Shown in pieces: positions 8,803-17,697 of a DNA stretch of 56,366 nt (within the stretch, counting starts at the first letter, position 1; each line of letters begins with the position of its first letter). Both the position numbers and the translations under genes were made by a program. This DNA is from Candidatus Omnitrophota bacterium. GTDB taxonomy: Bacteria; Omnitrophota; Gorgyraeia; Zapsychrales; Zapsychraceae. The stretch spans positions 1-56,366 of the forward strand of contig JAJDCB010000004.1 in the NCBI GenBank assembly GCA_029261065.1, read 5' to 3'. The notes below the pieces were generated by a model. It was not told the origin of the DNA and did no database searches. It saw only the letters and a program-made list of their open reading frames with translations.

Positions 8803-9412
8803 AGCGTATTATTATCTCCTCATCTTCATAGCCTAGTTTGATACTATCGGCATAAATGGTTTTTACAAGTATATCGCCCAATTTGTCTCCAACTTTCTTA
8901 AAATGGGTTTCACTTTTCACGGTATCCTCAATCATCGCCGCAGCACTTTCAACACGGTCAAACCAAGATATACCGACAAGCTTTAAGTGTTGGGTTTTCT
9001 CAACGATCCGCCTATTCTCATCAGAAACATCAACATCTGCTCTTAAATTTTGTTCTTCGGTAAATGGGTAAAAAATGTTGCGGGCTGAAAACTTCATTCT
9101 GTAGAGTGGCAATGGTCTCTTGTCTGGTTCAAAATTATCGTTCTTATTTCCGCTAACCGGCCCACCTAATTTTGTGGCAATGTTTACAGGTTTCCCCATC
9201 TTCTTTTTACCTTTCACAAATTCATTAACAGCAAATCCCGCACCCGCAACAATCAAAAGTAACAATACTAAATTAAGAACTTTTATCAAGCCAATAACAT
9301 CAACAGATTTTTTTGGCTTCTTTTCTTCAGCTTTATTTTGCACAGCACCACTTGCTTCTAACATCTTTAAAAGCTTTTGGTCTGCCGTTTCTTTTTTTGC
9401 TTTAGCTGTCAT
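8786..9412 (-). CDS. GspC/PilP-like inner-membrane linker protein
   Basis: 208 aa. It has a basic cytoplasmic N-terminus (1-40), one transmembrane segment at about 42-64 (LIKVLNLVLLLLIVAGAGFA), and a periplasmic C-terminal domain at about 130-205 that resembles the GspC HR domain (LKLVGISWFDRVESAAAMI...VGDKLGDILVKTIYADSI). In type II secretion this domain contacts the N0 domain of the secretin. Gene order supports that role: it ends inside the start of the secretin gene and follows the ExeA-like ATPase. PilP is the alternative family, but either way it bridges inner membrane and secretin. The start is the ATG just inside the 54-bp gap from the upstream gene. Confidence 0.75.
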   Translation of the reverse strand: MTAKAKKETADQKLLKMLEASGAVQNKAEEKKPKKSVDVIGLIKVLNLVLLLLIVAGAGFAVNEFVKGKKKMGKPVNIATKLGGPVSGNKNDNFEPDKRPLPLYRMKFSARNIFYPFTEEQNLRADVDVSDENRRIVEKTQHLKLVGISWFDRVESAAAMIEDTVKSETHFKKVGDKLGDILVKTIYADSIKLGYEDEEIIIRYDNSK

Positions 9413-9466
9413 ATATTAACAATCTTATCTTATTGAAGTCTAACTTCAAGATAAAATTCACTTTTT

Positions 9467-10366
9467 TTATACTTGATTAATAACTTCAACACCCTCATTT
9501 TTCTCCGCCGAGAAAAACTGTTTTTCTTTTTCAATGACATCCCTAACAAACGTGTTATCAACAATTTTCTGATCTTCCATAACTAATTCTTTCATAATTT
9601 TATGACACAACATGGTAATTTTTCTTGGGTAACCTTTTGTGTAATTATAGACCTCACTAATCGCATCATCTAAAAAAATCTTAGCACCACCTTTGTATCC
9701 CGCTTTATTAATTCGAAAATTTATTAGCTCTTTAGTTTCATTGACATCCAAAGGATTTAATGTGAATTTAAAACTTATGCGATCTAAAAAATTACTCATA
9801 TGCACAATTTTGGAATAAAGTTCAAGCTGACCTAACAAAACAAGTTGGATTAATTTATGCTCATTCGTTTCGAAATTTAACAAAATACGTAATGATTCCA
9901 AAGTGGCCAAATCCAACTTTTGAGCCTCATCCACAATCAAAACTATAGTGCGATTCTCCTTAAGCGTTTTTTGAATCAAAAACGTCTCAATCACATCTCT
10001 AAGCTCCAATAAATCACAATTTTTCACATCTAGATTATCAGGCAAATCAATATCCATGTTTTTCACAAGTGACAGTAAGAATTGATCTTGTGTACTAAAA
10101 GAAGGATCAAGAATCATATGAAAGATGATATCTCCGCGTTTATTAAGCTCATGTAGAAGTTTTCTAGAAAGCGTGGTTTTTCCCGTTCCAACATCGCCTA
10201 AAATGACGGATAAGCCCCTTCTTAGGCGTAATTCTATCAATAAGTTCGTTAAAGCGAGATCATGTTCGCGGGTATGATAAAAAAATTCGGGATTAGGACT
10301 GGTAGAAAAAGGCTCCCTTTGGAAACCAAGAATGGAATAATAACCTAATGTATTATCTGCGGGCAT
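9467..10366 (-). CDS. ExeA/GspA-like AAA ATPase
   Basis: 299 aa. The N-terminus YSILGFQREPFSTSPNPEFF is typical of the ExeA family. Walker A is GDVGTGKTT (57-65) and Walker B is IVLIVDEAQ (about 141-149). The rest is an AAA+ fold with a C-terminal lid (KGYPRKITMLCHKIM). In Aeromonas, ExeA with ExeB helps place the secretin in the cell wall. This protein lacks the C-terminal transmembrane and peptidoglycan-binding parts of full ExeA and ends soon after the AAA domain. It is the first gene of the run ATPase - GspC-like - secretin - TPR. A promoter candidate lies 35-65 bp upstream. A general MuB/TniB-like AAA role is less likely given the neighbours. Confidence 0.85.
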   Translation of the reverse strand: MPADNTLGYYSILGFQREPFSTSPNPEFFYHTREHDLALTNLLIELRLRRGLSVILGDVGTGKTTLSRKLLHELNKRGDIIFHMILDPSFSTQDQFLLSLVKNMDIDLPDNLDVKNCDLLELRDVIETFLIQKTLKENRTIVLIVDEAQKLDLATLESLRILLNFETNEHKLIQLVLLGQLELYSKIVHMSNFLDRISFKFTLNPLDVNETKELINFRINKAGYKGGAKIFLDDAISEVYNYTKGYPRKITMLCHKIMKELVMEDQKIVDNTFVRDVIEKEKQFFSAEKNEGVEVINQV

Positions 10367-10400
10367 ATATATTATTTATAGTTAGTTACTAGTTACTTAC

Positions 10401-10429
10401 TAATAATAATTTATAATAACATACGTCAA
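10401..10429 (-). promoter_or_regulatory. Candidate sigma-70 promoter for the secretin operon
   Basis: On the minus strand TTGACG (10424-10429) is followed after 17 nt by TTATTA (10401-10406), about 35 nt before the ATPase start codon. The -35 is good and the -10 weak; the region is very AT-rich, so other -10 choices exist. Confidence 0.4.
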
Positions 10430-10443
10430 GACCCGCGCAACAT

Positions 10444-11436
10444 TTATTTGGCTTTTTTTAATAGGTTTTTAGCAAAAACATTTATAATCCCCGTCGAGAA
10501 ACCAAATGTTCTTGCAAAAGCTCTCATAAACATAACAAAACCATAAAAAAAAAGTTTTCTTTTCTTTTTTTGCATGATCCAGCTGTAGTAAAGCTCTATC
10601 ATTAATAAACACAAAGAGATTGATGCGCCGCCGATAAAACCTAAAGAAGAATTTACAAAGATGCCATAAATAATACTCATGCAAATCAACAAAGAAAACG
10701 GAACCTCTAACATATCCTTCCAAAATGTGTACTGATCCCCACCAACCATGTTTGGATGCGTTTTATAAAGCCAAGCTCGCCAAAATCCATGTCGAAATTG
10801 CTCCTGAAGATACTTTTTAACACTAGAAGGGTGGTTATGACGCACAATAGCATCTAAGCAAAAATACATTTCATACCCCTTTTTAGTGATTTTATAACTT
10901 AGATCATTATCTTCTCCACTGGCATGGAGATAGGACTCATCAAAACCACCAACCTGCTTAAAAATGGACTTACGCATCCCCACGTTATAACTACCAAAAA
11001 CAACCGTTTTTTCACCCATCAAATACTGATGACGATAAATTATCTCCTGATGTACGCATAAGGCCAATGTGCTTTCTGGATTAGCAATACCATAGCTGCC
11101 CGCCACGACATCTGCTTTTTTATGATTAAAATAAATCATCGCATTTTTAATCCAGTCTTGATCGGCAAAGCAATCGGAGTCCGTAAAAAAAATAACATCT
11201 CCCTTGGCCATTGCAGCCCCTTTATTCCGAGCCTTGGCTGGACCAGCATTAGTTTGATGAAAATATCTCACTTGGTTATATCGTTTTATTAGCTCAGCAG
11301 ATTTATCGCTAGAACCATCATCAACAACAATAACCTCGATAGGTTGATAACTTTGTTGAAAAACACAATCAAGCACTTGGCTTATCGTTTGTTCACAATT
11401 GTAAGCAGGAATAATTATACTGACGAGAGAAGACAT
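10444..11436 (-). CDS. GT2 family glycosyltransferase with C-terminal membrane segments
   Basis: 330 aa from the ATG at 11436, which lies 4 nt after the stop of the preceding methyltransferase gene and starts the GT-A fold directly (MSSLVSIIIPAYNCE). A longer in-frame start would overlap that gene. GT2 signatures are VIVVDDGSSD, the acceptor-side DSD motif (FFTDSDCFAD) and GGFDESYLHASGEDNDLS (ED in the GxxDE/ED region). Two to three hydrophobic segments follow at about 230-300, so it is anchored at the inner membrane. It is last in a four-gene operon with another GT2, a DUF2304 protein and a methyltransferase, fitting lipid- or glycan-linked sugar assembly. Substrate unknown. Confidence 0.85.
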   Translation of the reverse strand: MSSLVSIIIPAYNCEQTISQVLDCVFQQSYQPIEVIVVDDGSSDKSAELIKRYNQVRYFHQTNAGPAKARNKGAAMAKGDVIFFTDSDCFADQDWIKNAMIYFNHKKADVVAGSYGIANPESTLALCVHQEIIYRHQYLMGEKTVVFGSYNVGMRKSIFKQVGGFDESYLHASGEDNDLSYKITKKGYEMYFCLDAIVRHNHPSSVKKYLQEQFRHGFWRAWLYKTHPNMVGGDQYTFWKDMLEVPFSLLICMSIIYGIFVNSSLGFIGGASISLCLLMIELYYSWIMQKKKRKLFFYGFVMFMRAFARTFGFSTGIINVFAKNLLKKAK

Positions 11437-11440
11437 GGAT

Positions 11441-12106
11441 TTAAGGTTTTCGGGCCACTGTGAATAACAGCATTCCAAATAGACGTCCTACCCATTTATC
11501 TGGAGAGAAGGCAAAAGGAAACGTATTAAGACCTCCTTGATTAACAACAAACGCCCCATTTCTTTGATTTAAATCAAGCAGTTGTTTAAATACAAAAGGC
11601 GTTTCTTCAATGCCTGGCATATACAAAGGACGAATGATTTCCCACGGAGAAAATCGATTAGGCACAACTGTAACAATGACACCATCTGTTGTTAGAAGAC
11701 TAAACAAATTTGTAAAAATAACATCTTGCTCTGCTGCTGTAAAATGTTCAAATAATCCGTCTGTAAAAATAATATCAAAACGATTATCAATATCTCCCGC
11801 CAAATTCGCTCTTAAAAGATCTTTTTGTAATAATGTCGTTTGACCCTGTGTCATGGTTCGCGCTATGTCTAATGCTTCTTGTGAATAGTCTAAAGATGAG
11901 GTTTTCATCCCGCTATCACAAAAGTATTTTGAAAAAAATCCACTCCCACATCCCGCATCTAATGCACACCCACCGGGCTTTACATATTCTTGCAAGACCG
12001 ACATAATTCTTTTTTTAGACCAACTGATCTTTGTAAATTTCTTTGTTTGATCTAAACTCCAAAAATGATTCCAATCTTGCGATTGAGGCATTGCTGTTTT
12101 ATTCAT
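11441..12106 (-). CDS. Class I SAM-dependent methyltransferase
   Basis: 221 aa. Motif I is ALDAGCGSGFFSKYF (about residues 48-62), followed by an acidic motif II (SLDYSQEAL) and motif IV (FDIIFTDGLFEHF). The start ATG overlaps the stop of the preceding DUF2304 gene (TAATG), so the two are translationally coupled. Set between two GT2 genes, it probably methylates a sugar or lipid-linked intermediate, but the substrate cannot be read from the sequence. Confidence 0.82.
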   Translation of the reverse strand: MNKTAMPQSQDWNHFWSLDQTKKFTKISWSKKRIMSVLQEYVKPGGCALDAGCGSGFFSKYFCDSGMKTSSLDYSQEALDIARTMTQGQTTLLQKDLLRANLAGDIDNRFDIIFTDGLFEHFTAAEQDVIFTNLFSLLTTDGVIVTVVPNRFSPWEIIRPLYMPGIEETPFVFKQLLDLNQRNGAFVVNQGGLNTFPFAFSPDKWVGRLFGMLLFTVARKP

Positions 12107-12465
12107 TAACTATTACCCTTATCTTCTTTTTTTAATTTTTCAATCTCGTATTCTAACACACCAATTTTTTGTGCCACCGAATCATTACGATTGTTTTGTT
12201 GGCATAAAAATATCGTCATTAATAAACTTAAAAATACAAACACTGCTAACAAAACAAAGAAAATAAAATTACTCGCTAATTCAAAACCAAAAAAATCAGC
12301 CAAAGAAAATAACAACTGATCAAAGATCGAAAATACAATAGATAATAACGAAACAAACAGCCAACCAGCTGCATATTTAAATGTCAATTTTTCTTTTCGA
12401 ATCAATTCAATAATTAACAAAAAGATAATTGAGGAAAGAAAAATCGCAAGATACTTAATATTCAT
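12106..12465 (-). CDS. DUF2304 family small membrane protein
   Basis: 119 aa with three hydrophobic segments (about 4-20, 32-55, 66-88) and a charged coiled-coil tail (VLEYEIEKLKKEDK). Length, topology and the YAAGWLFVSLLSIVF pattern match DUF2304 proteins, which usually sit directly next to a dolichyl-phosphate-mannose-synthase-like GT2, as here (8 bp after that gene). The function of the family is not established; a membrane partner for the GT2 is the usual guess. Confidence 0.75.
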   Translation of the reverse strand: MNIKYLAIFLSSIIFLLIIELIRKEKLTFKYAAGWLFVSLLSIVFSIFDQLLFSLADFFGFELASNFIFFVLLAVFVFLSLLMTIFLCQQNNRNDSVAQKIGVLEYEIEKLKKEDKGNS

Positions 12466-12473
12466 AAATCGCT

Positions 12474-13235
12474 TTAAATTTCTTTAGCTTTAAGTTTATC
12501 CAATAAAATGGCAACCGTAACCTTTATCATGTAATAAAGTGTTTTTAGATATCGTATAGAGCTGTGTCCTGCGACACGCTTGCGCATCGTAACAGGAACC
12601 TCGATTATTTTCGCATTATATCGTCGGGCAACAACAATGGCCTCAGGCTCAGGAAAGTCTTGTGGATAATAGCGAGCAAATACATCAATACACTTTCGAT
12701 CAAAGGCCCTAAAGCCCGAAGTTGGATCAGATATTTTACATCCCGTTAAAAAACTAATGAGGCGTGCAAAAAAATTAATACCAATACGCCTTACAAAAGC
12801 AGAACGATAACTAAGAAATGGTGGAATAAAACGACTACCTATTGTCATATTCATACCATTATTAAAAATGGGTTCTAAAATATTTGCTAAAAACTTTACA
12901 TCATGTTGTCCATCGGCATCAACTTGAACAGCAATGTCAAAATTGTTATCGCGCGCAAACTGAAAGCCTGTTTGAACAGCACCACCTATTCCTAAATTAA
13001 AAGGTAAAGAAACAACATCAACACCCATCGCTTTTGCTTCTTGAGCAGTCTTATCCTTAGAACCATCATTGATCACTAAAATTTGAAGAGGGTACGATAA
13101 TGAAAGTATATCTTGGATTGTTGAGCGAATACTTCCCTCTTCGTTGTAAGCTGGAATTATAATTAATGTTTTATGCGTTAATAACTGATGAGAAATCGAT
13201 TCTGCAGATATATTTGGATTAAGTGTATGAGACAT
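12474..13235 (-). CDS. GT2 glycosyltransferase, polyprenyl-phosphate sugar synthase type
   Basis: 253 aa. Motifs of the DPM1-like subfamily are LIIIPAYNEEGSI, ILVINDGSKDKT, NLGIGGAVQTGF and VQVDADGQHD (DxD), then DPTSGFRAFDRKC. No transmembrane segment is obvious, so it would need its DUF2304 neighbour or the membrane surface for anchoring. It begins the four-gene operon. Likely role: loading a sugar onto undecaprenyl phosphate or a related carrier for surface glycan synthesis. Confidence 0.88.
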   Translation of the reverse strand: MSHTLNPNISAESISHQLLTHKTLIIIPAYNEEGSIRSTIQDILSLSYPLQILVINDGSKDKTAQEAKAMGVDVVSLPFNLGIGGAVQTGFQFARDNNFDIAVQVDADGQHDVKFLANILEPIFNNGMNMTIGSRFIPPFLSYRSAFVRRIGINFFARLISFLTGCKISDPTSGFRAFDRKCIDVFARYYPQDFPEPEAIVVARRYNAKIIEVPVTMRKRVAGHSSIRYLKTLYYMIKVTVAILLDKLKAKEI

Positions 13236-13262
13236 GCGTTTAATAAAAAAACATTTTTACCG

Positions 13263-14608
13263 TTACTTAGTATTATCTTGCATTTTTAAAACGTCTTTAG
13301 TATCAAGATTCATTTCTTTAAGATTAATATAAACGAGATATTTAGCGGCATACGTAACAATATCAGATTCTTCTTCCTTTTCAAAACGCTTATCTGGAAT
13401 TAAGCCCTCAAAACTAAACACGCTGCCATCAGGATGATGCCCTCTAGCGGTAATTAATAATACATAGATTCATCATCAAAGTGAAACATACTTTTAAGCA
13501 TTACTTGGCCGGCCGAATTTTGCCCCATTAAGACAGCCCTCCTCCTTCTTTGCAAAACACCAGAGAACAATTCTGAAGCACTTCCGCTCTTTTCATTGAC
13601 TAATATCACCATAGGACCATCATAATGAAAATTATCAGGGATTGTAGGCACATCTAAATTCGCTTTTGGTTGGCCTTTCTTTTGAAAGTATGCAAAATCT
13701 TCTCCGGGGGGAAGAAAAAACGATGAAATTTCACGCGCAGCAAGCGGTGGACCACCAGGATTGTTCCTTAAATCCAAGATCAAGCCCTTAAAATGCTCTT
13801 TTGTCTTAAAAAACTTGATAAAACGAAACAAATCTTCCGCCGTCTTTCGATTAAAACGTCTTATCTCTAAACAATAGATACCTTGGAAATTAACATCAAC
13901 CATAAACACAGTTTGTTTAAAATATTCTTTGGTTGTTACATCTATTTTTTTTAAAACATCACTCAACACAGTTAAATACTGCAACTTTACAAAAGAGTTT
14001 TCCAAAGGAGTCAATAACTCCGCTATCTCCTCTTGCGATAATGTTTGAACATCTTTATCATCAATCTGTAAAAGGATGTCACCTTTTCTTAATCCCTTAC
14101 CATAAGCATCCGAACGAGGCTCAACCTGTGTCGTTTCATATCCTTCTTCTGTTAAACTCCCATCTATGCCTAAATCCATTCTTTTACCTAAAGAGGTTTG
14201 TTCGTATTCTTTTGCAGGTTCTGGAGGATAAAAGGCTGAGAACACATCTTCCGATGTTTTTAACGTGTCAATCATTTTAGCAGCTGAACGCCACCGAATA
14301 TAATCACTAGATTTATTTTGATTTTTAAGTTGTGGATAAATTTTTGTATTAAATTGATGAATAAAACGATCAAATTTCTCAGGAAGAACATCCTTGTAGT
14401 AATTTTTAGTAACTACGTCATACACTTCTTTAAAAAAATCAACATACTCTTGATAGACATCCCATTCTTGTTGCATACTCGCATCTTTCTCGTCCTTATT
14501 ATTAGCTGTATCACTATATGAAACATTCGCACAACATAAAAAAACCATAGACATACAAATCGCTAAACAAAATCGGTCTTTCAATCTATAAAGGGATATA
14601 TTTTTCAT
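13263..14608 (-). CDS. S41 family C-terminal processing peptidase, frameshifted near the 3' end
   Basis: The main frame (stop at 13454) encodes an export signal, a PDZ domain (about 150-215, GLRKGDILLQIDD) and the S41 core with the catalytic serine (EKSGSASELFSGV), and ends ...DDESMYY. A stop then cuts the protein, but the frame shifted by one base continues as LLITARGHHPDGSVFSFEGL and on to a stop at 13263, giving the usual C-terminal end of the family. One missing base near 13457-13466 (run ATGTATTATTAATT) explains this: a mutation, a sequencing error, or less likely a -1 slip. The start is the ATG at 14608; an upstream GTG lies inside the terminator hairpin. The protein should be a periplasmic Ctp-type protease. 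Confidence 0.8.
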
Positions 14609-14617
14609 TGATAAAAT

Positions 14618-14655
14618 AAAAAACCTCACGCACTTTTATACGTGAGGTTTTTTTT
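14618..14655. terminator. Bidirectional rho-independent terminator
   Basis: CCTCACG (14624-14630), a 10-nt loop, CGTGAGG (14641-14647), flanked by an A-run on the left and a T-run on the right, so each strand ends in a U-tract. It lies 30 bp past the EF-hand gene and just before the start of the protease gene. Confidence 0.85.
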
Positions 14656-14686
14656 GGGGATCTACGGGAATATACATCAATATTTA

Positions 14687-15151
14687 TTATTTAAATTGCT
14701 TTTTTATTCCAGGAATTTCTGCGCGACTAATTAAACCATCTTCATCATTATCAAACTTTTTTAATAATTCAGAACGCGCGGAGAACTCACCTCTTCTTTC
14801 AACAGAAGATACAACATCTTTTAAAAACTCAGATACTTCATCTCGTTGTAACGAACCATCTTGATTCACATCATAAATACGTTCAATACGGCTTGATACT
14901 TTAGGATTAGCATCTAATACATTGATGGTTTGTTTCGTCTTTTTTTCAACCTTTGCCGTACGACCATATCTTGCCTTTTTTTCTTTACGCTGAACTTTTT
15001 TAACTTTCACTGGAGCCGGAGCAGTTTTTTCTTGAGCAGGAGTAACGGCTTCTTTGCTGCGACGATTATAATTGATGAGCTGAGCATCGGCTAAGGATGT
15101 TAAAAATATGACACCTAAAACAAACGATAATAAAAAAATTGTTTTTCTCAT
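14687..15151 (-). CDS. Secreted EF-hand calcium-binding protein
   Basis: 154 aa with a signal peptide (1-23, ending SLADA). A Lys/Ala/Pro-rich basic linker at about 30-75 is followed by two EF-hand loops, DVNQDGSLQRDE (about 93-104) and DNDEDGLISRAE (about 133-144), both with the Asp/Asn and Glu ligands in canonical places. It should bind calcium in the periplasm or outside the cell. It stands alone between the lplA side and the terminator. A ribosome binding site (GGAGGGTG) precedes the ATG. Confidence 0.85.
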   Translation of the reverse strand: MRKTIFLLSFVLGVIFLTSLADAQLINYNRRSKEAVTPAQEKTAPAPVKVKKVQRKEKKARYGRTAKVEKKTKQTINVLDANPKVSSRIERIYDVNQDGSLQRDEVSEFLKDVVSSVERRGEFSARSELLKKFDNDEDGLISRAEIPGIKKQFK

Positions 15152-15294
15152 CTAACACCCTCCTTAAAAATATTTTTAATAATTTTTTACGCTCTCAGCG
15201 CTCTTTGCAAAACTATAAATGATACTCTTTCTAATTGAATTCGCTTTATTATATTACAACTTCATATCGTGTCAATCACCCATTAGCATTAGAT

Positions 15295-16014
15295 TTATGG
15301 AGCAACTAACACTTCTTTTTCCGCTAAATATTTTTGCAACAATTCTTCTTCTCTATTACTTAATACATTGGTTGCTTCCTTAATATCAAACTCATCTTTG
15401 ATATTATTTTTTAATTTTTTTGGATCAACATCTAAATTGGAAACAAAATTTAAATGTGGCCTCTTCTTTCGATAATCTGGTACAGATTTAGGATACTTTA
15501 AATAGCTTTCAATATGCTTTAAAGAAAAAGTGTTAAGTAATGTCCCATGATGCAAAATATAATGACGTGATCGTTTTTGCGCATTACCAGAAATTTTCTG
15601 ATGCGTTTGTGTTAATGCGATATCAGATATAGGTAAATACTGCGCATGCACATTTAGTTTTTCTAAGGCATGGACGATCTTAGATAAAACGTAACTATAC
15701 GCTTGATGCAGTTGATTAATACTTGGATGTTTTTCTTTTGATAAAATTAAAGAATAATTTAAACAACCTGGTCCTTGTAAAACGGTCCCTCCCCCAGAAG
15801 ATCTTCGACAGATAGGGATACTATCCTTTATAGCCTGATCCACATTAACATCATCTTCCATCTTTGAAATTCGCCCTAACACCACAAAAAGAGATGATGA
15901 CTCCCAAAAACGTAAAGCATCACTTGATTCTCCTTTTTCAGCAAGTTCAAGTAAAACCTCATCGTATAGTATGTTTTCTTCTGGCGTGGCTAAAGAAATA
16001 TCTTTTAAAATCAT
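15295..16014 (-). CDS. lplA: Lipoate-protein ligase A family protein
   Basis: 239 aa of the BPL/LPL fold. The lipoyl-binding loop reads RRSSGGGTVLQGPG (about 71-84) and the catalytic lysine region is KISGNAQKRSRHYILHHGTL. Known LplA enzymes activate lipoate with ATP and attach it to lipoyl domains; octanoyltransferases of the LipM type share this fold, so the donor is not certain. It follows gcvPB by 43 bp at the end of the glycine cleavage operon, so GcvH is the obvious acceptor. The C-terminal accessory domain is short (about 40 aa) compared with E. coli LplA. Confidence 0.85.
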   Translation of the reverse strand: MILKDISLATPEENILYDEVLLELAEKGESSDALRFWESSSLFVVLGRISKMEDDVNVDQAIKDSIPICRRSSGGGTVLQGPGCLNYSLILSKEKHPSINQLHQAYSYVLSKIVHALEKLNVHAQYLPISDIALTQTHQKISGNAQKRSRHYILHHGTLLNTFSLKHIESYLKYPKSVPDYRKKRPHLNFVSNLDVDPKKLKNNIKDEFDIKEATNVLSNREEELLQKYLAEKEVLVAP

Positions 16015-16056
16015 CGCTTTTTTTCAAGACTTAAAGGTTAGGTATTTGGGCACACA

Positions 16057-17514
16057 CTACGACTTCTTGCTAAAATAATTCGTATTGAGTTCTCGGGCTG
16101 CTTTGACTTCATCTGGACGGGAAACGGGTGTTGTTTGTGGAAATTCTGCAAATTTCTCAGGCTGCGTTTTACTGAGTTGATCAGCCTCTTTCATCGCCTC
16201 AATAAAAACATCGATCATTTGTTTCGATTCTGTTTCCGTTGGCTCGATCATAATCGATTCTTTAACTGTTAATGGAAAATAAACAGTAGGAGGATGGATC
16301 TTTTGATCAATTAAAAATTTAGCGATATCGATAGCATGCACATTACGCTCAGCTTGATTTTTGGCAGAGAACACACATTCATGCATGCATAAACGATCAA
16401 AAGGTAAATCATAAACACTTTTAAGTTGTTCTTTAATATAATTTGCATTTAAGACCGCATGATTACTAACGGCTCTTAAGCCTTCTTCTCCCAACAAAAG
16501 AATATAGGCATACGCTCTTAATAAAAGACTAAAGTTACCATAAAACGGAGCAATGTAACCAATGGATTTTGGATGATCATAGCTTAATCGATAGGACCCA
16601 TCATCTGCTTTAATAATACGTGAAATGGGTAAAAAAGGTTCTAATTTTTTTGTCACCCCAACAGGACCAGCTCCAGGCCCCCCGCCTCCATGAGGTGTCG
16701 TAAATGTTTTATGCGTATTAATGTGCATGACATCAAAACCAACATCTCCGGGTCGACAACGTCCTAACACAGCATTTAAATTTGCACCATCATAATACAT
16801 GATTCCATCCACGGAATGGATGATCTCAGATATTTTATCAATTTGACTATTAAAAAGACCATGTGTATTTGGAGACGTTATCATTAATCCAGCAACCTCA
16901 TCCGTCACTTTTTCTTTTAATAATTCGATATCCATAACACCATCTTCATTTGATGGAATCGAAATTATCTCATACCCGGCAATGGAAACAGTAGCAGGAT
17001 TTGTCCCATGCGAAGAATCGGGGACAATGACATATTTTTTCTTATTCCCTCGCGCTTTATGATAAGCGGCCATCATCATAACACCTGTTAACTCACCATG
17101 CGCACCAGCAAGAGGTTGCATAGTAAAATGATCCAATCCTGTCATCTCAGCCATCAAGCGTTCCATTTCATATAAAACTTCCAAAGCCCCTTGAGTTAGC
17201 GTTTCCCCTTGTTTTAACTGCGGTAACAAAGGATGTAATTGAGAAAAACCCGTCATACGGGCAGCTACCTCGGTAAATTTCGGATTGTACTTCATGGTAC
17301 AAGAGCCTAAAGGATAAAAATTGGTATCTATCGAGAAATTTAATTGCGAAAGCTGCGTAAAATGACGAACGACATCCAACTCTGAAAGTTCTGGCCACTG
17401 ACAATCATCCTCGCGTTTAAACTGTTGTGGCACCTCAGCTGTAAGACCAACATCAGAGCTTGGACTAAAATAACCACGCCTATTGTTAACACTTTTATCA
17501 AATATTGTTTTCAT
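16057..17514 (-). CDS. gcvPB: Glycine dehydrogenase (decarboxylating) subunit 2
   Basis: 485 aa, the usual length of the beta subunit of split P-protein. The pyridoxal-phosphate lysine is in MHINTHKTFTTPHGGGGPG (about 245-263), and GSCTMKYNPK lies near the N-terminus. Together with GcvPA it decarboxylates glycine and passes the aminomethyl group to lipoyl-GcvH. The gene is separated from gcvPA by an unusual 180-bp spacer full of hairpins, whereas the two are normally adjacent. No clear ribosome binding site precedes the ATG. Confidence 0.96.
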   Translation of the reverse strand: MKTIFDKSVNNRRGYFSPSSDVGLTAEVPQQFKREDDCQWPELSELDVVRHFTQLSQLNFSIDTNFYPLGSCTMKYNPKFTEVAARMTGFSQLHPLLPQLKQGETLTQGALEVLYEMERLMAEMTGLDHFTMQPLAGAHGELTGVMMMAAYHKARGNKKKYVIVPDSSHGTNPATVSIAGYEIISIPSNEDGVMDIELLKEKVTDEVAGLMITSPNTHGLFNSQIDKISEIIHSVDGIMYYDGANLNAVLGRCRPGDVGFDVMHINTHKTFTTPHGGGGPGAGPVGVTKKLEPFLPISRIIKADDGSYRLSYDHPKSIGYIAPFYGNFSLLLRAYAYILLLGEEGLRAVSNHAVLNANYIKEQLKSVYDLPFDRLCMHECVFSAKNQAERNVHAIDIAKFLIDQKIHPPTVYFPLTVKESIMIEPTETESKQMIDVFIEAMKEADQLSKTQPEKFAEFPQTTPVSRPDEVKAARELNTNYFSKKS

Positions 17515-17528
17515 AGATTTTAATGTAT

Positions 17529-17556
17529 TGATTCCCGATGCCTCGGGAATGACAGA
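17529..17556. repeat. REP-like palindrome
   Basis: attcccgatgcctcgggaat followed by gacaga; inner stem TCCCGA/TCGGGA. It belongs to the same class as elements near 35861, 36902 and 45480 in this window. Confidence 0.7.
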
Positions 17557-17612
17557 ATGGTAAGAAGCTTATACCAAACCATTATTAAATCAACGGGATA
17601 TTACACCAACCT

Positions 17613-17697
17613 GGAATTTCGTTAAAGCTTCGAAATTCCTAGCATTTCGTTAAAGCTTCGAAATTCCTAGCATTTCGTTAAAGCTTCGAAATTCTTA
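17613..17697. repeat. Three tandem 28-bp palindromic repeats between gcvPA and gcvPB
   Basis: Copies begin at 17616, 17644 and 17672 with unit atttcgttaaagcttcgaaa plus ttcctagc. Each is an inverted repeat, best in the first copy: GGAATTTCG, 9-nt loop, CGAAATTCC. The last copy ends within a few bases of the gcvPA stop codon. Confidence 0.9.

Noticed and set aside
14609-14629. N-terminal extension of the S41 protease to a GTG at 14629
   Set aside because: The GTG lies inside the stem of the bidirectional terminator and the extension adds residues before a normal signal peptide; the ATG at 14608 is simpler.
17613-17697. 28-bp tandem units as a short CRISPR
   Set aside because: The three units are contiguous with no spacers between them and each is a palindrome.
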